Shown here: piece after piece, positions 44,696 to 53,718 of the stretch | How the letters are laid out: the number at the start of each line of letters is the position of its first letter | How positions within the stretch are numbered: the stretch's first letter is position 1 | Translations under genes and position numbers: made by a program | The notes under the pieces: generated by a model | Told to the model about the DNA's origin: nothing | The model's database searches: none | What the model saw: the letters and a program-made list of their open reading frames with translations, nothing else | Source: an uncultured Clostridia bacterium | GTDB taxonomy: Bacteria > Bacillota > Clostridia > Christensenellales > UBA1242 | Assembly: GCA_934748015.1 (NCBI GenBank) | Contig: CAKVHF010000001.1 | Coordinates: 372,001-436,000, forward strand | DNA length: 64,000 bases | Reading direction: 5' to 3'

Positions 44696-45880
44696 TTATG
44701 CCTGGTCTAACAACTCTTTGATCTTTGCTTTGTCAAGATGTTGTCCGATAAATACCAATCTTATCATACGATCGCCATACTCCGGATCCCAATCTTTCTT
44801 AAATAGTTCGTCAGTTGCTAGGAACTCATCTATCTCTTCCTGAGTAAGCATAACAGCATACCATTCGCCATGTTCAGTTAAGCTCTTGCTAGTTCCAGCT
44901 TGTTCATAAAGATATGCCATATCTGTGTTATCACTGAAATACACTAAGCCTTTGGTTCTAATAATTTGTCTGCCGAAATCCATTGCACAGAAGTCATCAA
45001 ACTTCAATCTATCAAATGGTCTACGGCGACAATATACATAAGTGCCAATACCATACTCTTCAGTTTCACCATGTTCGTGATCATGGTGATGATCGTGATG
45101 TTCGTGGTCGTGTTCATCGTGATCGTCATCATCATCGTCTTCGTCTTTCTCTAGTTCTTGTATCCAGCCTGCACTGGACAATGCTTTGTCGAAGTCAAAC
45201 AACTTAGTATCAAGTATCTCAGATAGATCTACATTGCTGTAATCCGTTTCAATAATTTTTGCACTAGGTTGCAACTTTTTTATAACTGCTTTTACCTTGT
45301 TAAGATCATCTTTGGATACATCACTTACTTTGTTAAGTACAAGTATATCGCAGAATTCGACCTGTTGGATAATAAGGTTCTCTATATCTTCTTCGTCAAC
45401 CTTGTCTTTATCTAGTGTTTCGCCACAACCAAATTCTTTTGCCATACGGATTGCATCAACAACTGACACCACCGCATCCAATTTGCATACTTCCTTATGG
45501 AACAATTCTAGCAAGTTGTCATGCAAAAACTCTAGAGTCTGTGCAATTGGAATAGGTTCACATATTCCGCTTGCTTCAATAACAATATGATCAAATTTGT
45601 TTTGTTTGATTATTTCTGCAATTTGCTCAATTAGATCTTTCTTAAGAGTACAACATATACAGCCATTGGATAATGCAACTAGACTCTCTTCTTTCTTATT
45701 AACAATTCCACCCTTTTCTATTAACTGTGCATCAATGTTAACCTCACCAATATCATTAACAATAACTGCAATCTTATAATTATTAGAATTTCTTAATAGA
45801 TTGTTTAGCAAAGTAGTTTTGCCACTTCCTAGATATCCTGTAATCAATGTTATAGGTACACACTTGTTCATCATAAACAT
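44696..45880 (-). CDS. COG0523/CobW-family G3E GTPase metallochaperone
   Basis: The 394-residue protein has the Walker A GYLGSGKTTLL near the N-terminus, the metal-binding SNGCICCTL (CxCC) motif and an NKVSD GTPase motif, plus the C-terminal CobW_C domain. A linker is Asp/His-rich (DDHDEHDHEHHDHHHDHEH), as in zinc chaperones of the ZigA/YeiR type. I start at the ATG at 45880 after AAGGAG. It pairs thematically with the His-rich exporter at 28.2-29.2 kb; the metal is unknown. No Zur box was found by eye. Confidence 0.88.
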   Translation of the reverse strand: MFMMNKCVPITLITGYLGSGKTTLLNNLLRNSNNYKIAVIVNDIGEVNIDAQLIEKGGIVNKKEESLVALSNGCICCTLKKDLIEQIAEIIKQNKFDHIVIEASGICEPIPIAQTLEFLHDNLLELFHKEVCKLDAVVSVVDAIRMAKEFGCGETLDKDKVDEEDIENLIIQQVEFCDILVLNKVSDVSKDDLNKVKAVIKKLQPSAKIIETDYSNVDLSEILDTKLFDFDKALSSAGWIQELEKDEDDDDDDHDEHDHEHHDHHHDHEHGETEEYGIGTYVYCRRRPFDRLKFDDFCAMDFGRQIIRTKGLVYFSDNTDMAYLYEQAGTSKSLTEHGEWYAVMLTQEEIDEFLATDELFKKDWDPEYGDRMIRLVFIGQHLDKAKIKELLDQA

Positions 45881-45969
45881 TTTTCTCCTTATAATCAAAA
45901 AATAATTAACCCATCGACATAGTGGTGTCAATAGATTAATTATCAATTTATTTTATCAAAAATACACAA

Positions 45970-46713
45970 TTAGTCTTCGCACTCATCGTCATAATTGTCA
46001 ACATTGTGATATACTTCTTGAACATCATCATTGTCTTCCAATGCATCAATCAATTTACCAAAACTACCTAGTTTGTCTTCTGGAATAGTAACATAACTAT
46101 TAGGTATCATCTCTACATCTGCATTTTCAACAGCAATTTTGTTGTTATCAAAGTACTCTTTAACAGAATCTAGAGCATCAGAATCTGTATAGATCGTGAA
46201 ATAATCATCTCCGATCTCCACATCTTCTGCACCAGCCTCTAGAGCATACATCATCATGTCGTCATCACTGATACCATTGCCTTTTGCAACAATGATTACA
46301 CCTTTGCGATTAAACATGTATGATACACAACCTGTTGAGCCTAGGCTACCACCAAACTTATCGAAATAATGTCTAACATCTGATGCTGTACGATTTTTGT
46401 TATCAGTAAGACAATATACAATAACTGCACTTCCTGCTGGACCATAACCCTCGTATGTAATTGCCTCGTAGTTAACTGCACCTAACTCTCCAGATGCTTT
46501 TTTGATAACTCTAGTGATATTCTCACCAGGCATATTAGCAGATTTTGCCTTTGTAATTAGGTTTTTTAATCTAGGATTGCTATTTGGGTCTGCACCACCT
46601 AGCTTAACAGCTACAGCAATCTCTCTACCTATTTTTGTAAATATTTTGGAGTTAGCGGCATCGTTTTTTGCCTTAGTATGTTTGATTGAACTCCATTTAT
46701 TATGTCCTGACAT
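45970..46713 (-). CDS. YebC/PmpR family protein
   Basis: The 247-residue protein is a YebC/TACO1-family factor, known as a DNA-binding regulator in some bacteria and as a translation factor for poly-proline stretches in others. It shows the signature GHNKWSSIKHTKAKNDAANSK start and the GYGPAGSAVIVY block. The tail is acidic. It starts right after the SpoU-type methyltransferase gene with only a weak distant GGGGA. Confidence 0.92.
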   Translation of the reverse strand: MSGHNKWSSIKHTKAKNDAANSKIFTKIGREIAVAVKLGGADPNSNPRLKNLITKAKSANMPGENITRVIKKASGELGAVNYEAITYEGYGPAGSAVIVYCLTDNKNRTASDVRHYFDKFGGSLGSTGCVSYMFNRKGVIIVAKGNGISDDDMMMYALEAGAEDVEIGDDYFTIYTDSDALDSVKEYFDNNKIAVENADVEMIPNSYVTIPEDKLGSFGKLIDALEDNDDVQEVYHNVDNYDDECED

Positions 46714-46721
46714 AAATTAAT

Positions 46722-47471
46722 TTATTCCCCTTTAACTCGATTTAGATTATACATGATTATACCTGCTGACACGCTAGCGTTTAGGCTTTCCACACCGCCC
46801 ATCATTGGTATCGCAATGGTCATAGTTGATATTTTGCGTAATTCGTCTGCAACCCCATTGCCCTCATTGCCTATTATTATACCAAATTTGTCTTTATTTG
46901 GTCTACTATTTTCTATACTTTTTCCATTCATATCACAGCAAATTATATCGCATTTTATCTCCTTAGATAGTTTTGCAATATCATCATATGTTGTTTTGAC
47001 AACTTTGCACTTGAAATTATTGCCCATACTACATCTTGCGACTTTGGAAGAATAAGCGTAAGTACAATTAATGCACAATATTGTCTCATATCCGAAAGCA
47101 ACCGCACTACGCATTATTGAACCTAAATTATTAGGATCTTGGATATTGTCTAGAATAAGAAATTTATCTATGTGTTGAAAATTTACATCATATTTAGGTA
47201 TTGTCGCTATAGCAAAAACACCAGTCGTGGTTTCTGTTTGCGACAAATATTTCGCAACACTGCTGGAAATGGTCACACTATCAAATTTACCTTTGTGATC
47301 AAATTTCGCATCTGCGGACACCATAACTGTCTCCGTCAATCCCATATCGCATAATTCTTTAATTATTTTTGGGCTTTCAACGAGAGTTTTGCCCTCTTTC
47401 TGTGAAAAGTCTCTGTCTTGCAACTTCTTAGCATATTTAATTAATTTGTTATCCCTACTCTCTATTATCAT
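46722..47471 (-). CDS. TrmH/SpoU family RNA 2'-O-methyltransferase
   Basis: The 249-residue SPOUT methyltransferase has an N-terminal substrate-binding domain and the knot motifs LDNIQDPNNLGSIMRSAVAFG, IIIGNEGNGV and the SLNASVSAGI tail. It probably methylates rRNA or tRNA ribose; the target is unknown. The common Firmicutes position, after rplT in the infC operon, is kept. GGGAGA precedes the ATG. Confidence 0.92.
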   Translation of the reverse strand: MIIESRDNKLIKYAKKLQDRDFSQKEGKTLVESPKIIKELCDMGLTETVMVSADAKFDHKGKFDSVTISSSVAKYLSQTETTTGVFAIATIPKYDVNFQHIDKFLILDNIQDPNNLGSIMRSAVAFGYETILCINCTYAYSSKVARCSMGNNFKCKVVKTTYDDIAKLSKEIKCDIICCDMNGKSIENSRPNKDKFGIIIGNEGNGVADELRKISTMTIAIPMMGGVESLNASVSAGIIMYNLNRVKGE

Positions 47472-47534
47472 ATCTTCTCCCAGTCGGCAATTTGATTAAT
47501 TTGCCACTAATATAAGTATAGCTGATATAAAGAC

Positions 47535-47568
47535 AAAAAACAACATAACGGATGTATGTTGTTTTTTT
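47535..47568 (-). terminator. Intrinsic terminator after rplT
   Basis: AAAAAACAACATA pairs with TATGTTGTTTTTT, with a long T-run on the minus strand. It separates rplT from the SpoU-type gene, whose start region lies just past it. Confidence 0.8.
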
Positions 47569-47585
47569 TAGTAAAACTGCGTTAA

Positions 47586-47945
47586 TTATGCTTGTTTTAA
47601 AGCATTTTTAGCAGTGCTAACTAGTTGAGCAAAAGCCTTCTCGTCAGTTGCAGCCATATCAGCAAGAACCTTTCTGTTAAGGTTGATATTAGCAACCTTT
47701 AGACCATGCATAAATTGGCTATAAGACATATCATTCATTCTGCAACCAGCATTGATTCTTGCAATCCATAGTTGACGGAAATCTCTCTTCTTAAGTCTTC
47801 TGCCAATATAAGCATATTGACCACTCTTCATAACTGCTTGGTTAGCTACTCTATATAGTTTGCTTCTAGCACCCCAGTAACCTTTAGCAGACTTTAAAAC
47901 TTTTCTTCTTTTCTTCAATGCATTTACTGCTCTTTTAATTCTCAT
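47586..47945 (-). CDS. rplT: 50S ribosomal protein L20
   Basis: A 119-residue basic protein of the 50S subunit with the usual MRIKRAVNALKKRRKVLK start and globular C-terminal domain. It also represses its own operon through the infC leader in Firmicutes. GGAGG precedes the ATG. Last gene of the infC-rpmI-rplT operon. Confidence 0.97.
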   Translation of the reverse strand: MRIKRAVNALKKRRKVLKSAKGYWGARSKLYRVANQAVMKSGQYAYIGRRLKKRDFRQLWIARINAGCRMNDMSYSQFMHGLKVANINLNRKVLADMAATDEKAFAQLVSTAKNALKQA

Positions 47946-47970
47946 TATTATTTCCCTCCGATGTTAGTTT

Positions 47971-48165
47971 TTAGCCAACTAATAGTCCTTTAACATTCTT
48001 TTGGTCTGCCTTGGAAACGTAAGTTGCTTTTCTAAGACCTCTCTTTCTGTCTTGAGACTTTTTAGTCAAAATGTGTCTTCTGTTTTGTTTGTTTCTTTTA
48101 ATTGCTCCAGATTTCTTAAGAGTAAATCTCTTTTTTGCTCCAGAATGTGTTTTTTGTTTAGGCAT
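47971..48165 (-). CDS. rpmI: 50S ribosomal protein L35
   Basis: A 64-residue, very basic protein: MPKQKTHSGAKKRFTLKKSG and LTKKSQDRKRGLRK are family signatures. AAGGAG before ATG. Middle gene of the infC operon. Confidence 0.97.
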   Translation of the reverse strand: MPKQKTHSGAKKRFTLKKSGAIKRNKQNRRHILTKKSQDRKRGLRKATYVSKADQKNVKGLLVG

Positions 48166-48185
48166 AATTTTCCTCTCCTTGTATA

Positions 48186-48704
48186 TTATTTGTTAGTTGT
48201 ATTAGGTGTAAGAATCATAATTATCTGTCTACCATTGATCTCTGGCTTGCTAGTCATTGTGCATACATCACTAAGAAGTTCGTAAAATTTCTCCATAATA
48301 GGCATACCCATCTGTGGATTAGCCAATTGTCTACCAAACATACGCAAACTTACCTTTACTTTGTCGCCTGCTAGCAAGAATTTTCTAACATTCTTTGCTT
48401 TGAACGCTAAGTCGTTTTCGGCAATATTCATGCTTAATTGCATACCTTTAACTTCGGCAACTTTTTGCTTCTTTTTGGCTTCTTTTTCCCTCTTAAGTGT
48501 ATCAAACTTATGCTTGCCGTAATCCATGATACGACATACTGGTGGTACTGCTGTAGGCGAAATTAATACTAGATCCAACTCAGCATCTTCTGCCATTTGC
48601 ATAGCCTCTAGTCTAGTAACAACGCCGTGTTGTGTACCATCTGCACCGATAAGTCTTACATTATCGGCTGTAATTTGCTCATTAATAAGTAAATCTTTAA
48701 TAAT
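48186..48704 (-). CDS. infC: Translation initiation factor IF-3, AUU start
   Basis: A 172-residue IF-3 with N-domain (KDLLINEQITADNVRLI) and C-domain (PPVCRIMDYGKHKFD). No ATG, GTG or TTG lies near the expected N-terminus. GGAGG at 48711-48715 is followed six bases later by ATT at 48704, and the protein aligns from that codon. An AUU start is the known IF-3-sensitive autoregulatory signal in this family. The only upstream in-frame ATG lies inside the leader hairpin, so it would not be used. Confidence 0.93.
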   Translation of the reverse strand: MIKDLLINEQITADNVRLIGADGTQHGVVTRLEAMQMAEDAELDLVLISPTAVPPVCRIMDYGKHKFDTLKREKEAKKKQKVAEVKGMQLSMNIAENDLAFKAKNVRKFLLAGDKVKVSLRMFGRQLANPQMGMPIMEKFYELLSDVCTMTSKPEINGRQIIMILTPNTTNK

Positions 48705-48725
48705 CTTATACCTCCATTTCAGATT

Positions 48726-48860
48726 AAAAAAAGTGGACACACAATCCACCTTCTCAATTACTAAAAAAACTATTATTAATCATTTTTTTAATAAACCACA
48801 CCTAGATAATCAATGTTTCCGATGGGTGAGAAGTGAACTTCTACTTTTTTGAACAATGCA
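48726..48860 (-). promoter_or_regulatory. infC-rpmI-rplT leader (L20 leader-type) with attenuator
   Basis: The untranslated leader contains GAAGT/ACTTC hairpin sequences near its start and a terminator-like hairpin GTGGAT/GTCCAC (48744-48749 with 48733-48738) followed by seven T. This ends just before the infC ribosome binding site. The position and layout fit the L20-responsive attenuation leader known in Firmicutes. Confidence 0.75.
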
Positions 48861-48889
48861 ATTATATCAAAGGATATATGTCTTGTCAA
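48861..48889 (-). promoter_or_regulatory. Consensus SigA promoter of the infC operon
   Basis: TTGACA (48884-48889), 17 bases, TATAAT (48861-48866), on the minus strand. Both boxes match the consensus exactly. Confidence 0.9.
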
Positions 48890-48961
48890 CAGTTTTTGTT
48901 AAATAAAACAATTTTTTGTTGGCTTTTTTAATAAACGCAAGCATATTTGGAGCAAAAAAAT

Positions 48962-49115
48962 GGGCGTTGTATGTGATGCAATAATGGAGGAATTGTTGAA
49001 CAAAAAGCCTTTCATCTTTGCATCACGAGCATCCCGCCGAAAATCGGCGGAGATGCCCACAGGCACAGAGGGTGGTAATATTCTATTACCCCCCCTCTGT
49101 GCCTATACAACGCCC
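48962..49115. repeat. GC-rich cloverleaf-forming element B at the spoIVB stop codon
   Basis: GGGCGTTGTAT (48962-48972) pairs perfectly with ATACAACGCCC (49105-49115). Three internal hairpins follow: GTGATGCAA/TTGCATCAC (48973-49026, with further inner pairing), GCATCCCGCCGA with TCGGCGG-A-GATGC (49029-49056) and AGGCACAGAGGG with CCCTCTGTGCCT plus GGTAATA/TATTACC (49061-49104). Base 49115 gives the G of the spoIVB TAG stop. The plan matches element A at 18459-18551. The infC promoter lies about 75 bases away on the same strand. Confidence 0.65.
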
Positions 49116-50320
49116 TATATCATCCAATCTATAAATAATCCAAAACCCTTAGTAGAATCATTGAGAAACACATGTGTAACCGCACCTATTAATTTACCGC
49201 CCTGAATAATTGGACTACCACTCATTCCCTGAACTATCCCGCCAGTCTGTTGCAATAATTCCTTATCAGTTACTCTAATAACCATGCTTTTGGCTTCGCT
49301 ATTATTTTGATAATTTGTTTTAATTATCTCTATATCATATTCTTTGACCTGCTTTCCATTGATACAAGATAGTATTTTTGCCTTGCCTGGTTTGACAGTC
49401 GCTGTGCCACCAATTTCTATTTCGTTTAGATCCGCAGTATACTCTGCAATATTATATACTTTGCCATACACACCATACTCATTGTTTCGATCAACATCAC
49501 CTACTGCACTATCTGTTGTATTAAATACCCCCAATAGCTGTCCTGCTTCACCTTTCTGACCAACTCTTATCCCCACAATGTTACAATTGTATATATTTCC
49601 TCCAGTTATATCTAGTGGGACACCACTCCCGTCAAGACTTATTGCATGCCCCAAAGCACCATAATTAGAGTCAGAGTCCACATAAGTCAATGTCCCAACA
49701 CCCATAGCATCCTCTTTAAGCCACAATCCCAACTTATAAGTGTTCGTCTGCACATCTTTTGCGGGATATATTGTTGTGTCTTTCTCTTGTCCGTTATGCA
49801 AAAATTTTACCTTAATTCCATTTACGCAGTTATCACTATTTAAGATATCCAAAATATCTTGAACACAAGAAATATCCTTATCATTCATGCCAACAATCAT
49901 ATCACCAACCTGTATCCCACTATCCAACATTGGATAAGCCTTGCCAGTTTTCGTTATTATATAATTGCTTCCAACGACTATTACGCCATTGGTGTTGACC
50001 CCAAATCCAAGTGCTTTGCCACCTACAAAAACTTTGTTATCTACAACACTAACTTTGAGATTTTTAATATTAAATATGTTAAACAGCTTATATTTAATAG
50101 AATACTCTCTAATTGCATTCTCTTCTTCGGTAGTAAAACATTGTTCATACTCACGATCAACAACCGCCGACTTAGTCTGCAACAATCTACTAAATTCATC
50201 CTGCGACATAACAATATTGTCGTCCATCATAATGATATCATACGGAACAAAACACAGTATCATTGTTAAAACAAACGAAATTATACAAAAAATTAGTACC
50301 TTAACCTTGCTTGTTCGCAT
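49115..50320 (-). CDS. spoIVB: SpoIVB peptidase (S55), sporulation
   Basis: The 401-residue protein is the forespore-secreted serine protease that triggers sigma-K processing in Bacillus. It has an N-terminal membrane segment, a PDZ domain (DSGIQVGDMIVGMNDKDI) and the S55 domain with GALGHAISL (His) and GMSGSPIIQGGKLIGAVTH (Ser). I start at the ATG at 50320 behind GGTGGG. It ends FIDWMI, close to the usual end, and its TAG is completed by the cloverleaf element. spoIIR or spo0A are not adjacent. Confidence 0.9.
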   Translation of the reverse strand: MRTSKVKVLIFCIISFVLTMILCFVPYDIIMMDDNIVMSQDEFSRLLQTKSAVVDREYEQCFTTEEENAIREYSIKYKLFNIFNIKNLKVSVVDNKVFVGGKALGFGVNTNGVIVVGSNYIITKTGKAYPMLDSGIQVGDMIVGMNDKDISCVQDILDILNSDNCVNGIKVKFLHNGQEKDTTIYPAKDVQTNTYKLGLWLKEDAMGVGTLTYVDSDSNYGALGHAISLDGSGVPLDITGGNIYNCNIVGIRVGQKGEAGQLLGVFNTTDSAVGDVDRNNEYGVYGKVYNIAEYTADLNEIEIGGTATVKPGKAKILSCINGKQVKEYDIEIIKTNYQNNSEAKSMVIRVTDKELLQQTGGIVQGMSGSPIIQGGKLIGAVTHVFLNDSTKGFGLFIDWMI

Positions 50321-50389
50321 ATCACCCACCATAGAAATTAATATTACAATGATAGTGTATGCAGAATTGGACAAATTATCAGTAGAAAG

Positions 50390-50415
50390 AAAAAACGGTC
50401 AACAATAGTCAACCG
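50390..50415 (-). terminator. Intrinsic terminator after the acetyltransferase-like gene
   Basis: An 8-bp stem CGGTTGAC/GTTGACCG with two wobble pairs and a TATT loop, followed by six T on the minus strand. Confidence 0.7.
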
Positions 50416-50425
50416 CTTATATTTA

Positions 50426-51622
50426 TTATTTAGACTTCTTTTGAGATTTCTTCTTGTTTGCTACATTTCTTTTTGATTTAGCAGGCTTTTTCTTAGTATA
50501 TTTCAAAGCTTTGATATAGCATCTACGTTTCTTATGGAACACCCTCTCGTAATCAGCAAACTGATTTTGAATAGTAATATTGTTTTCCAACTGCAACAAC
50601 GACTCAAGATATTCGACCTTATCTTCGATGAAATTATTAAGGATCTTATTAAATATAAATGCCGTAACACCTTTTGTCCTATATTCTTGATCAACAGCAA
50701 ACAACGCAAGATCGCAAACTTTTGGGTGCTTCAATTCTTTTAGTAGTCCAAAAATGTGTGGTGTAACCAACTTGCCCTTCATCTTCTGCATTGATTTAGC
50801 AAAATTAGGAAACGCAAGGCCAAAGCCAATCAATTTGTCCTCTTTGTTAACAACAAGGCACATATATCTTGGGTTAACTACTAGTTTAAATTGACTTACA
50901 AACTGTTCTTCTAACTTCTTAGTAATTGGCACAACTCCATACAAAGGCGCGTAACAATCGTTAAGAAGCTTAAATATTTGATCCTTATATTTGTTGATCA
51001 AGACACTCTTACTCTTAATTTTAATTTCTCTAAAACCATATCTCTCAGAGATCTTGTCTACTAGCCTTGTTGTTCTCTCATCAACATGATCTGGCATAAT
51101 TATTTTGTATTCTAACCAGTCAACATCCTTAATATAGCCAAGCTTGTCCAAGTGGTCCTTGTAATATGAATAATAATAATTCTCTTCAAATGTAGACAAT
51201 TGATCAAAGCCTTCAATCAAAAGTCCCTCACGCTCTAGGTCATTAAATCCAAGAGGTCCATGAACGGCATCCATTTTCTTACTTTTTGCCCATTTTTCTA
51301 CTGCATCAAACAATGCCTTGGATACATCATAATCGTCAATAAAATCTACTCTTGAGAATCTGACCATCTTTTTGCCAGTCTTCTCATTGCTGGCATTTTG
51401 CAAAATGCCAGCAATTCTACCCGCTAACATTCCATCCTTGTACGCCAAATAATATACAGTTTCGCAATCTTCATAGTTTGCATTTTTCTTTGGACTGAAA
51501 ATACTCATCTCATCAGCAATAATCGGTGGGACAAAGTATGGACAATCCTTATATAATTTCAATTGAAAATTAACAAATAATTTCTGTTGTTTTTTTGTTT
51601 TAACTTCTACTATCTCTACCAT
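50426..51622 (-). CDS. GNAT-like protein, function unknown
   Basis: A 398-residue protein of the large GNAT-related group annotated as N-acetyltransferase or YghO-like. Conserved phrases are FVPPIIADE, GRIAGI, GPLGFNDLEREGLLIEGFD and the later LALFAVDQEYRTKGVTAFIFN, which fits the acetyl-CoA loop. A Lys-rich C-terminal tail (KKKPAKSKRNVANKKKSQKK) may bind nucleic acid or ribosomes. The ribosome binding site is weak. The substrate is unknown. Confidence 0.65.
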   Translation of the reverse strand: MVEIVEVKTKKQQKLFVNFQLKLYKDCPYFVPPIIADEMSIFSPKKNANYEDCETVYYLAYKDGMLAGRIAGILQNASNEKTGKKMVRFSRVDFIDDYDVSKALFDAVEKWAKSKKMDAVHGPLGFNDLEREGLLIEGFDQLSTFEENYYYSYYKDHLDKLGYIKDVDWLEYKIIMPDHVDERTTRLVDKISERYGFREIKIKSKSVLINKYKDQIFKLLNDCYAPLYGVVPITKKLEEQFVSQFKLVVNPRYMCLVVNKEDKLIGFGLAFPNFAKSMQKMKGKLVTPHIFGLLKELKHPKVCDLALFAVDQEYRTKGVTAFIFNKILNNFIEDKVEYLESLLQLENNITIQNQFADYERVFHKKRRCYIKALKYTKKKPAKSKRNVANKKKSQKKSK

Positions 51623-51679
51623 AACTTACTATCCTATGTAAAAAATCTTTTATTAGTATAAACAATATTACTCCTTTAG

Positions 51680-52090
51680 TCAATTGATTTTCTGGCTATC
51701 AACGATTAATCTCTGCCCAACAAACAATTTTTTTGTTTTCAGATTGTTAATTTTGACCATTTGGGCAACATCAAGACCAAATTGACTACAGATCTTATCT
51801 ATCGTATCCATAGGTGACACTATATAGGTTGCACCACAATTACATTCTTTGATAATAACATTGTTGAGAAATATATCATCACTATTAGCTACAAAACCTT
51901 TCTTGGCTAAAGTATCAACTGTGTCGCTACTACCAACCTTATACATTACATCCTTAGGAAAATTGGCAATAACATATACCCCATCATCACTACCAGAGAT
52001 TGCCTCAGCACTCACTCCATTGTACATATTGTCTATCACAGACTTGTTCTCTGACTTAACAGAGCCATATACCAATCTAACCTTCTGCAC
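51680..52090 (-). CDS. LysM-domain protein
   Basis: The 136-residue protein has one clear C-terminal LysM motif (TYIVSPMDTIDKICSQFG...NNLKTKKLFVGQRLIV), with an earlier weaker LysM-like stretch (YKVGSSDTVDTLAKKGF). There is no signal peptide, so it is likely intracellular, as for spore-coat or cortex LysM proteins. GTG at 52090 with AGGAGG five bases before is the best start. Divergent from the flippase gene. A spore-envelope role is inferred. Confidence 0.7.
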   Translation of the reverse strand: MQKVRLVYGSVKSENKSVIDNMYNGVSAEAISGSDDGVYVIANFPKDVMYKVGSSDTVDTLAKKGFVANSDDIFLNNVIIKECNCGATYIVSPMDTIDKICSQFGLDVAQMVKINNLKTKKLFVGQRLIVDSQKIN

Positions 52091-52200
52091 ATTAACCTCC
52101 TGTTGCATAAAAGCAAATATATATTATGTAATATTTATATTATCATAAATAATACATATATGATAATAGAACTAAAAAAAACAGATTAAATAGAGGTGAT

Positions 52201-53706
52201 ATTATCAAAAGCATTATTAGATCATTATTTACTATAACAGTCTTCAGCGTAGCAACCAGAGCATTTGGATTTCTGTACAAAATCATCTTATCTAGATCTA
52301 TATCAACCCAAGCACTAGGTGTCTACAACATTGCACTAAGCATATTCTCAGTACTGGCAACTATACTATGTAGTGGATTAACAATTGCTTTGTCCAGAAT
52401 GGTATCAATCAATTATAGCAAAAAAAGCACTGGACAAAATAACAAACTAATGTACTGCGGACTGATTATTTCAATTGCACTTAGTTTGATATTAACAGCA
52501 TTACTATTATTAGGTAGACCACTTCTAACACAATCGGTTGCAGGCAATGACGGATGGGTACTATTAGTTATTATGATACCGTGTCTAATTAGTAGTGCTG
52601 TATATACACCATTTAGATCTTACCTGATGGGTAGAGAAATGTTTTACCAAAGTAGTATGGTGGAATTTGTTGAACAAATACTGCGTATAATTGTGTTCTT
52701 TATTATCTACATAGTATGTCAATCTGTGTCTACAATATATGCCCCTGCCATAGCCATGAGTATAGCAGGCATAGCAAGTACAATTTTAGGCATAATGTAT
52801 TACAAGAAAGCAGGCGGAAAAATACAACATTGCAAAAGTCAATACAGTATAATAATCAAACGCAGTACGCCAATCACTCTAGTAAAACTGTTATCAGTTA
52901 TCACTATGCCACTACTTACAATAGTTATGCCACTACTACTTGTTAAGTATGGTTACAGCAATCAACAAGCATTGTCAGAGTTGGGCATAGTTACCGGAAT
53001 GGCACTACCTCTACTTAGTATCCCAGGAACAATAATAGGATCATTAGCAGTTGCAATTTTGCCATCAATCACTACCTTGTATGCCAACAATAAACAACAA
53101 GAAATATCTCGTCAGGTCACCTCTGCAATAACATTTACACTTATTACTACAGCCATTTGTGTACCAATATTTTTTGTCTTTGGACAAGAAATTTGTAACA
53201 TAATCTTTGGCAACGAAATGTCAGGAATATTGCTAGAAAAGTCTTGCTGGATAATGATACCAATGGGCGTAAACCAGATTACTACAACCATTCTTAACTC
53301 TATTGGATATGAAAAGCATACTTTTGCATACTATCTTATTGGTGGCATGTTTTTGACAATAGTTATGATATTATTGTCAAAATATCTTGGTATTATGTCA
53401 TTTATATATGCTTTAGCAACAAATTGTATAATTATAAGTTTATTAAATATTTTTAAAATTTCAAAACATGTTAATATTAGGGCTAGTGTAATAAAAGATG
53501 CTGTGTGGATAACTTTAGCAATAATTGCAACTATATTATTGGGTAATAATCTTAGTAATTTACTCAATAAATTATTATCACCTTTTATCAATATTTGTAT
53601 AATTAGTATAATAATGATATTCTCATTCTTTGCTCTATTATTGGCAACATCAACTATTAAGATTGCAGATATTAAACGCATAAAATTGAAAAAGAAAAAT
53701 GTATAG
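52201..53706 (+). CDS. SpoVB/MurJ-like polysaccharide flippase, probable ATT/ATC start
   Basis: The product is a polytopic MOP-superfamily (MATE-like) lipid or polysaccharide flippase of the SpoVB type, about 501 residues with about 14 membrane helices. The first ATG in frame is at 52390, but conserved N-terminal sequence (IIKSIIRSLFTITVFSVATRA, GFLYKIILSRSI) extends upstream to 52201. No ATG, GTG or TTG lies in that frame. A perfect GAGGTGAT ends at 52200, so initiation is likely at ATT (52201) or ATC (52204). DUF421 and DUF4363 genes follow. Confidence 0.78.
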   Translation: MIKSIIRSLFTITVFSVATRAFGFLYKIILSRSISTQALGVYNIALSIFSVLATILCSGLTIALSRMVSINYSKKSTGQNNKLMYCGLIISIALSLILTALLLLGRPLLTQSVAGNDGWVLLVIMIPCLISSAVYTPFRSYLMGREMFYQSSMVEFVEQILRIIVFFIIYIVCQSVSTIYAPAIAMSIAGIASTILGIMYYKKAGGKIQHCKSQYSIIIKRSTPITLVKLLSVITMPLLTIVMPLLLVKYGYSNQQALSELGIVTGMALPLLSIPGTIIGSLAVAILPSITTLYANNKQQEISRQVTSAITFTLITTAICVPIFFVFGQEICNIIFGNEMSGILLEKSCWIMIPMGVNQITTTILNSIGYEKHTFAYYLIGGMFLTIVMILLSKYLGIMSFIYALATNCIIISLLNIFKISKHVNIRASVIKDAVWITLAIIATILLGNNLSNLLNKLLSPFINICIISIIMIFSFFALLLATSTIKIADIKRIKLKKKNV

Positions 53707-53718
53707 AAAATCGAGTAT

